Shown here: piece after piece, positions 58,676 through 64,000 of the stretch | Layout of the letters: each line of letters opens with the position of its first letter | Numbering within the stretch: position 1 is the stretch's first letter | Source of the DNA: Mucilaginibacter phyllosphaerae | GTDB taxonomy: Bacteria > Bacteroidota > Bacteroidia > Sphingobacteriales > Sphingobacteriaceae | Length of the DNA: 64,000 nt | NCBI RefSeq assembly: GCF_004378255.1 | Contig: NZ_SNQG01000004.1 | Span: 248,001 to 312,000 of the forward strand | Direction of reading: 5' to 3' | Made by a program: the position numbers and the translations under genes | The notes under the pieces: model-generated | What the model saw: only the letters and a program-made list of their open reading frames with translations | What the model was told of the DNA's origin: nothing | Database searches by the model: none

Positions 58676-59146
58676 TTATCTATTGTGATATAATCTGGAA
58701 TTTGAATATGTTGCTTCGCTGATAATTTTATTAACCTTTATCTTGAAGATACTGGCATTCCGCACATCATAACGAATTGGGCTGCCGGCTTTTTCTTTTA
58801 ATCCTATTATATCATATTCTACTATCACGGTAGTGTCGGTATTTATTACATTGTCAACCAAATATTTTGCATCCGGTGATATGTAAAAAACCTGGTGATA
58901 AACTTGGTCGGCACCCTGTGGGCCCAGTGTTTCGCCATCCCAATCGGTTGTGGTTATTTTAGCTTTGTCGGCGTATTGCGCAACCAGGCTTTTCAGGTCA
59001 TGATCATTTAAGTAACGAAAATGCTCGTCAATAACTTGTTTGGATGCTTCGCTTTGGCTTACAGCTGCAGTGCCGGGCTGGTTATTACATGCCATAAATG
59101 TAGTTGCAAATAGCAAAAGCATTATAAGGCGCAGGGTAATTGTCAT
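58676..59146 (-). CDS. NTF2/SnoaL-like lipoprotein
   Basis: A 156-aa protein. The signal peptide ends in 'LLFATTFMACNNQPG' (lipobox Cys about 20). The rest has the NTF2-like alternation 'ASKQVIDEHFRYLNDHDLKS', 'LVAQYADKAKITTTDWDGET' and 'VIVEYDIIGLKEKAG'. No catalytic set is evident. Exported and lipid-anchored, role unknown. Confidence 0.8.
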   Translation of the reverse strand: MTITLRLIMLLLFATTFMACNNQPGTAAVSQSEASKQVIDEHFRYLNDHDLKSLVAQYADKAKITTTDWDGETLGPQGADQVYHQVFYISPDAKYLVDNVINTDTTVIVEYDIIGLKEKAGSPIRYDVRNASIFKIKVNKIISEATYSNSRLYHNR

Positions 59147-59226
59147 GATTAAAAATTAATAATTCTCCTTTAAACATCAGCCCCTCATTTTGATATAAAA
59201 GAGGGGCTGGCATGGTATTGATTACG

Positions 59227-60141
59227 TTAAAAGCTGTTACGTATGCTGTTGCTAAATGTTTTAGTGCTCCAATAACCGCTGTCCAGTATCCTGCGTACGG
59301 TTAATAGCGGGTAGTCCGGGTCGCGTTTATCAGCCAGTTGAAAAGCCATTTTAAATCCTTTTTTATCCAGTTCGGGTAAAACGGGTTTTTTCCAGATGCC
59401 AAAAGGATAAGCGAAGTATTGGATTTTTTTACCGGTTATTTCTTCCAGTTTTTTAGTTGGCTTATCAATTTGGGTAACCCAGTCGTCTACCGGCCTGTTG
59501 GTTATTTTGCCGTTGATACCTTTTATTACCAGGTTGGAATTATGCGAATATTTATCTACGCGATGATGATCCCAGGTGTGGCTGGAAATCACATTTCCAT
59601 CGTCTGATAACTTTTTGATCATCTCTGCGGTCATATAATGTGGCCTGCCGATAGACACTGTCATTACAAAGAAAACGCCTTTAAAACCATATTTCTTCAT
59701 TTCGGGCGCGGCAATGGTAAACTGGTCAAGATCGGTGTCATCAAACGTAAGCATAATGGGCTTTTTGGGTAGCGGTGCACCGGTTGTGAGGTAGTTATAT
59801 AACTGATCGGGCAGGATGGTGTGGTAACCGCTGTCTGCAAGCATTTTTATATGATCCTTAAATGCAGCAACCTGTACAATATAATCTTTAGCACCTTTAG
59901 AATCGGTCGCTTTCCAGTCGCGTATCTGGTGGTAACAAACAATAGGCACCTGTTTGCGGGCCAATACTGCTGTTTTATCAATGGGGCCGTTAGCCAGTAT
60001 TGCTACAGGCGACGCTGCCGTTTCTTCGGTTGCAGTTTTAGCGCTGTCGGCAGTAGCCTTACCTGCCGGTGATGGTTTAGATTGGCACGATACCATGCCC
60101 AGGATACAAAGCGGCAATAAGGCCGATAATTGCTTTAACAT
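59227..60141 (-). CDS. Polysaccharide deacetylase (NodB domain) lipoprotein
   Basis: A 304-aa protein from ATG at 60141. It has lipobox 'CILGMVSCQS' (Cys about 19) and an Ala/Thr/Ser-rich linker. The NodB domain shows 'VPIVCYHQIRDW', the Asp pair in 'KPIMLTFDDTDLDQF', the metal histidines in 'NVISSHTWDHHRVDKYSHNS' and 'KIQYFAYPFGIW'. It probably removes acetyl groups from cell-wall or exopolysaccharide sugars outside the inner membrane. Single gene. Confidence 0.9.
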   Translation of the reverse strand: MLKQLSALLPLCILGMVSCQSKPSPAGKATADSAKTATEETAASPVAILANGPIDKTAVLARKQVPIVCYHQIRDWKATDSKGAKDYIVQVAAFKDHIKMLADSGYHTILPDQLYNYLTTGAPLPKKPIMLTFDDTDLDQFTIAAPEMKKYGFKGVFFVMTVSIGRPHYMTAEMIKKLSDDGNVISSHTWDHHRVDKYSHNSNLVIKGINGKITNRPVDDWVTQIDKPTKKLEEITGKKIQYFAYPFGIWKKPVLPELDKKGFKMAFQLADKRDPDYPLLTVRRILDSGYWSTKTFSNSIRNSF

Positions 60142-60314
60142 ATTACGGTGAATGATTTGTAAACTGCTAAAATAGTATAAATACAAGGTGAAGTATTAAC
60201 TGTTAATAAATTTTAATACGTTTTTAATTAGCCAGCTATGCTGTTTAGCAATTGCATATTTAAAGTTGTTTTCAATTAAGGCGCATGCGGCAGGTGTGGT
60301 TTTTTTAGAAGACA

Positions 60315-61478
60315 TTAAAGCACTATTCTTTTGTTTTCGGCTATTGATCGTTTTGCGGCGTCCAGAATTTGCATTACGATCATATTGTATTTTAATGACG
60401 ATCTGTCGGTAATACCTTTAAGCCTGTTGTTAACCACCATTTGCAGATAGGGTATAGGATGATCGTTAGGGGCGCTGAGGGGCATAGCAATGCTGGCCGT
60501 GACCGGTTTTTTATCTAAACGGGTAATTACATTTTCCTTGTCTAAAGCATGTATATAACCTTCATCGCCAAAAACCTCCAGGTCTTTGATAGAAAAGGGC
60601 CAGTTCCATGATGCCTGTATAATGCCGGTGGCCGTAGGGTATTCTACAATAATGGTAGCATCATCATCAACCTTTGGGTAAGTTTTTAGTTTAAAATGCC
60701 GCGCTACAGCGGTAACTGCAACTGGCTTTTGGCCATTCATTAACCAAGTCATTAAATCTGCGCCATAGCAGCCAAAATCATTAAGGGCGCCAGCTCCGTT
60801 CAGTTCAGGGTCGGTAAGCCAGTTGGTAAATTCTTTACTGCAGCCAATCTCTTTTGGGCCCTGATGCCCGTCATGCACTACAATTTTACGGATTTGGCCC
60901 AGGCTGTCTTTAGCAGCCATGTCATAAACATGCTGATAGGATGGATACCAGGTAGTTTCATAATTTGTGAGTAGCTTAATGTAATACTTTAGGGCTAAAA
61001 ATTCCATACGGCTGGCCTGTGCAAGCGTTGCCGCCAATGGTTTTTCTACCATTACCGAGATACCCAGGGGGGCGCAGATCTCTACAATATCTATATGTTT
61101 GGCAACCGGGTTATAGCCTAAAACTACATCAGGCTTTTTGGTGGTAACCATTTTTTTAAGATCATCAAACAGGATAGAATCAGGCAGGTTGTACTGTTTT
61201 TGGTAACGTTCCCTTAATTGTTTATCCGCTTCTGCAATGCCTGCAATAATTACCTTACCATCGCGGTATTCGCTTAAAATATTATGAACATGATCATGCG
61301 ACAGCCCTGCAATACCCAGTTTTTGGGTGCTTAGTAAAACAGGCACGGGCGGGGTAACCGGTGGCGTACTTTTTACCGCCGGGGTAATCTGCGCTGATAT
61401 TATCGATGCAAACGCACCTGATAGTACGATCAGGCAAATTAATGATTTCGCAAGTTTTCTGATTCCGTTATTTTTCAT
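60315..61478 (-). CDS. Gfo/Idh/MocA-family oxidoreductase, exported
   Basis: A 387-aa protein from ATG at 61478. Signal peptide-like 'LAKSLICLIVLSGAFASIIS' precedes the Rossmann domain 'KLGIAGLSHDHVHNILSEYR'. 'ISVMVEKPLAATLAQA' (EKP, usual catalytic Lys) and 'GCYGADLMTWLMNG' follow. It may oxidise or hydrolyse a sugar by transient NAD redox chemistry. It overlaps the GH92 gene by 11 bases and is cotranscribed with it, so its substrate is probably a mannose-containing glycan or product. Export of an NAD enzyme by Tat or Sec occurs in this family. Confidence 0.88.
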   Translation of the reverse strand: MKNNGIRKLAKSLICLIVLSGAFASIISAQITPAVKSTPPVTPPVPVLLSTQKLGIAGLSHDHVHNILSEYRDGKVIIAGIAEADKQLRERYQKQYNLPDSILFDDLKKMVTTKKPDVVLGYNPVAKHIDIVEICAPLGISVMVEKPLAATLAQASRMEFLALKYYIKLLTNYETTWYPSYQHVYDMAAKDSLGQIRKIVVHDGHQGPKEIGCSKEFTNWLTDPELNGAGALNDFGCYGADLMTWLMNGQKPVAVTAVARHFKLKTYPKVDDDATIIVEYPTATGIIQASWNWPFSIKDLEVFGDEGYIHALDKENVITRLDKKPVTASIAMPLSAPNDHPIPYLQMVVNNRLKGITDRSSLKYNMIVMQILDAAKRSIAENKRIVL

Positions 61479-63750
61479 TCGATAGTGAATAAGGCACATC
61501 GGCTGCTTGTGTACCCCTGGCCTTGTTAGGTATTGCCGACATGTTAAAGTTTAAAACTTCGCCCTGTTGCATTATTTTATGGCTTACCCAGTTATTGCTG
61601 TATGGCTTGCCATTAACCGTAAGGTTAGTTACAAACCTGTTTGCAGGGCTATTGTTTGGCGCATTAATAATAACTTTTTTGCCGTTCTCTAAGGTGAGTG
61701 TTACCTTTTTAAATAAGGGGGCGCCCAATACATATTGGTCTGTTGCCGGGCATACCGGGTAAAAACCCATTGTCGAAAAAACATACCAGGCAGATGTTTG
61801 GCCGTTGTCTTCATCGCCGCAGTAACCATCGGGTGCGGAATGGTACATCTTATTGATCACATCGCGCACGTGCAGCTGGGTTTTCCACGGCTCGCCGGAG
61901 TAATTGTAAAGGTAGGTCATGTGCTGGATAGGCTGGTTACCATGTGCATACTGGCCCATGCCTGCAATCTGCATTTCACGTATCTCGTGGATCACTTCGC
62001 CGTAGTAGCTATCATCAAATACAGGCGGAAGCGAAAACACAGAATCCAGCTTGGATGTAAATTTTTGCTTGCCGCCCATCAGGTCTATCAGGCCGGCCAC
62101 GTCATGAAAAACGCTCCAGGTGTAGTGCCAGCTGTTACCCTCGGTAAAAGCATCACCCCATTTGAAGGGGTTAAACGGCGACTGGAATTTGCCATCTTTA
62201 TTTTTGCCGCGCATCAAGCCGGTTTGCGGGTCGAACAGGTTTTTATAGTTCATACTGCGTTTGCGGTAGATCTCTGTTTCTGATACCGGGCGGTTCAAGG
62301 CCTTGCCCAATTTATAAATCGTAAAATCATCGTAAGCATACTCCAGTGTGCGGGCGGCATTTTCATTTATCTTTACATCATAAGGCACATAACCTAAAGT
62401 ATTGTAATAATCAACACCATCGCGGCCTGTAGCTTCGGGGCCATCATTATTGGCGCCGTGTAATAAAGCTTTGTAAAGGGTTTGGATATCATAACCACGG
62501 CCGCCTTTAAGGTAGGCATCGGCCACAACAGATGCCGAGTTGTTACCCACCATTACATCGGCATAGCCGGGGCTGCTCCATTCCGGCAGCCAGCCACCTT
62601 CTTTATAATCGTTAACCAAACCTGCCTGCATCTCCTTATTAATTGACGGATACACCAGGTTTAAGAAGGGGTACAAAGCGCGAAATGTATCCCAAAAGCC
62701 GGTGCCTGCAAATTTATAGCCAGGCAGTATCTGGCCGTTTTGTGCACTCCAATGAATTGGAGCGCCTTTAGCATCCAACTCGTACATTTTGTTTGGGAAA
62801 AACAGCATACGGTACAGGCAGGAGTAAAATGTTTTTACCTGCTCTACCGAACCGCCTTCAACAGCTAACCTGCTTAAAGTTTTGTTCCAAACGGCTTTAG
62901 CCTTTTGTTTGGTGATATCAAAGCTATCATTACCAACTTCCCTGTTCAGGCTTATTTCGGCCTGCTCTAAACTGATGAACGATGAGGCCACACGCAGATT
63001 AACCTTTTCTCCTTTTGCGGTTTTAAAGCCTATAACTGCGATGGCATGTTTGGCATTAAGTTCCAAACCATCTTTTAAAGTGCTGTCGCTATACACCTGC
63101 GCGGTAGTAATTGGCTTATCTACATAAATAACAAAGTAGTTTTTAAAATTCTTAAGTGGTCCGCGGGCGTATTTAGTAGAGTATCCTATAATTTTCTTCT
63201 CTCCGGGGATGATCTTGATGTACGAACCTTTGTCAAAAGCATCAATAACAATAAACGAGCTATCTGTTTTGGGGTACGTGAACCTGAATTGTGCACTGCG
63301 TTCGGTGGGCGCAATCTCGGTAGTTATATCATGGTCGGCCAGGTAAACACTGTAATAATAGGGCTTGGCTATCTCTGCCTTGTGCGAAAACCAACTTTGA
63401 CGCTGGTTTTGCGATACTTTGGTTTTACCGGTAACCGGCATAATGGCAAACTGTCCGTAGTCATTCATCCACGGAGATGGCTGATGGGTTTGTTTAAAGC
63501 CGTTTATTTTATAAGCATCATAAGTATATTGCCATCCATCGCCCATTTTACCGGTTTGAGGCGTCCAAAAGTTCATGCCCCAGGGTACCGCTATGGCAGG
63601 GTAGGTGTTACCGTTGCTCAGGTCGTATTTAGATTGTGTACCCATTAGTGGATTGATCCATTCCACCGGGTCGGTAACTCTGGTTACTTCCTGGGCAAAT
63701 ATTGCAAACGAAAATAGTGAGAAAGTTAAAAGAAGAAATTTCTTTTTCAT
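61468..63750 (-). CDS. GH92 alpha-mannosidase
   Basis: A 760-aa exported protein ('KKKFLLLTFSLFSFAIFAQE' signal). The N-terminal beta-sandwich ('EWINPLMGTQ', 'PWGMNFWTPQTGKMGDGWQY') and the (alpha/alpha)6 catalytic domain match GH92, calcium-dependent inverting exo-alpha-mannosidases. The family's general acid Glu is E537 in 'TEGNSWHYTW', the HE pair linked with alpha-1,2 preference is H588-E589 ('VIHEI'), and the base Asp pair is D646/D648 ('GDEDNGQTSAWYVFS'). These assignments are by spacing to the characterised Bacteroides enzymes. Partner: the Gfo/Idh/MocA protein. Confidence 0.93.
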   Translation of the reverse strand: MKKKFLLLTFSLFSFAIFAQEVTRVTDPVEWINPLMGTQSKYDLSNGNTYPAIAVPWGMNFWTPQTGKMGDGWQYTYDAYKINGFKQTHQPSPWMNDYGQFAIMPVTGKTKVSQNQRQSWFSHKAEIAKPYYYSVYLADHDITTEIAPTERSAQFRFTYPKTDSSFIVIDAFDKGSYIKIIPGEKKIIGYSTKYARGPLKNFKNYFVIYVDKPITTAQVYSDSTLKDGLELNAKHAIAVIGFKTAKGEKVNLRVASSFISLEQAEISLNREVGNDSFDITKQKAKAVWNKTLSRLAVEGGSVEQVKTFYSCLYRMLFFPNKMYELDAKGAPIHWSAQNGQILPGYKFAGTGFWDTFRALYPFLNLVYPSINKEMQAGLVNDYKEGGWLPEWSSPGYADVMVGNNSASVVADAYLKGGRGYDIQTLYKALLHGANNDGPEATGRDGVDYYNTLGYVPYDVKINENAARTLEYAYDDFTIYKLGKALNRPVSETEIYRKRSMNYKNLFDPQTGLMRGKNKDGKFQSPFNPFKWGDAFTEGNSWHYTWSVFHDVAGLIDLMGGKQKFTSKLDSVFSLPPVFDDSYYGEVIHEIREMQIAGMGQYAHGNQPIQHMTYLYNYSGEPWKTQLHVRDVINKMYHSAPDGYCGDEDNGQTSAWYVFSTMGFYPVCPATDQYVLGAPLFKKVTLTLENGKKVIINAPNNSPANRFVTNLTVNGKPYSNNWVSHKIMQQGEVLNFNMSAIPNKARGTQAADVPYSLSNEK

Positions 63751-63791
63751 GTGTGAGTTTAATGGTAATATAATATAAACCGGCCGTAAAT

Positions 63792-63824
63792 ATAAAAGAC
63801 TGGCGGGTATTGCCAGTCTTTTAT
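63792..63824. terminator. Hairpin terminator downstream of ruvB
   Basis: ATAAAAGACTGGC / GCCAGTCTTTTAT, a perfect 13-base stem with a 7-base loop. It lies 80 bases past the ruvB stop and before the GH92 start, all on the minus strand. Confidence 0.88.
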
Positions 63825-63903
63825 ATTGTAAAAATGTTATAGCTGCCGGGTATTTATTTCAATAAATCTCAAAAACCTGGTATATAACTATCGTTAGCTT
63901 ATA

Positions 63904-64000
63904 TTAAAATAAGGAGGGATTGCCCCCGAGTTTGATTTTGCCAAGATGCCTGTAAGCGCTTTCTGTGGCTTCGCGGCCGCGCGCAGTACGCATTAAAAAG
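63904..64000 (-). CDS. ruvB: Holliday junction helicase RuvB, C-terminal end (cut by window)
   Basis: The last 32 codons of a minus-strand gene run off the right edge. 'FLMRTARGREATESAYRHLG' is the RuvB winged-helix C terminus, followed by a short tail ending 'PSLF' as in other Bacteroidota. RuvB drives branch migration with RuvA. The identification rests on this short segment only. Confidence 0.8.
   Translation of the reverse strand, partial: FLMRTARGREATESAYRHLGKIKLGGNPSLF

Noticed and set aside
61468..63750. GNQP in place of the usual GNEP in the GH92 gene as evidence for a mannose-1-phosphodiesterase or inactive enzyme
   Set aside because: By spacing from the DED pair, the general acid is the Glu of TEGNSW (E537), which is present, as is the HE pair. 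The Gln is not at the catalytic-acid position.

Overview
The window reads as a Bacteroidota chromosome, most likely Sphingobacteriaceae (Mucilaginibacter/Pedobacter-like). Reasons: a short 286-aa primary sigma factor, a MurF-alanine racemase fusion, DUF3857 proteins, a GH92 mannosidase, and Bacteroidota promoters of the TTG-N19-TAnnTTTG type (clearest upstream of the tRNA genes at about 14.36 kb). The genus is an inference.

Bases 1 to about 14,050 are one end of an integrative mobile element (ICE or mobilizable element). It carries a HTH/excisionase-like gene, a toprim primase, a short RadC, an ArdC-like antirestriction protein, a MobF relaxase-helicase, a VirD4-like coupling ATPase, a membrane partner and several small genes. 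It stops beside tRNA-Leu(UAA). The integrase and the T4SS pore genes are not in the window. In its middle lies an AT-rich cargo: a secreted DUF6624 protein, a 49-aa precursor peptide too short for standard gene calling, and an MvdC/MvdD-type ATP-grasp ligase. This is a graspetide (omega-ester RiPP) locus with a non-canonical core. A second DUF6624 gene faces it from the other side. It is the best candidate here for an undescribed system.

From 14.1 kb on the chromosome is ordinary housekeeping and accessory content: tRNA-Gly and tRNA-Leu, recX, murF/alr, a DUF502 membrane protein, two tandem MFS exporters, a LOG-family protein, a Na+/solute symporter, trpA, nhaA, tsaC/sua5, yceI, sucC, lolD, a degenerate HAD protein, an S41 protease and smc. 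The SMC hinge carries an in-frame palindromic repeat. A decayed phzF fragment fills the one long gap (34.86-35.19 kb).

From 35 to 46 kb come an ABC ATPase with a small membrane protein and endonuclease V, rpoD, two MBL hydrolases, an SDR, a glucose/sorbosone-type dehydrogenase lipoprotein, a repeat-rich secreted protein, an aldo/keto reductase, a small XRE regulator, a DUF3820 protein and msrA. From 46 to 64 kb come argS, mutS, an NlpC/P60 lipoprotein, a 40-aa membrane microprotein, a DUF3857 pair, a DnaQ-like exonuclease, queG, a SpoIIAA-like protein, an NTF2-like lipoprotein, a polysaccharide deacetylase, a Gfo/Idh/MocA-GH92 operon and the 3' end of ruvB.

Several genes (lolD, argS, queG, the 40-aa ORF) have TAnnTTTG only 3-5 nt before ATG, which suggests leaderless transcripts. 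Strong hairpin terminators separate most convergent or adjacent units.
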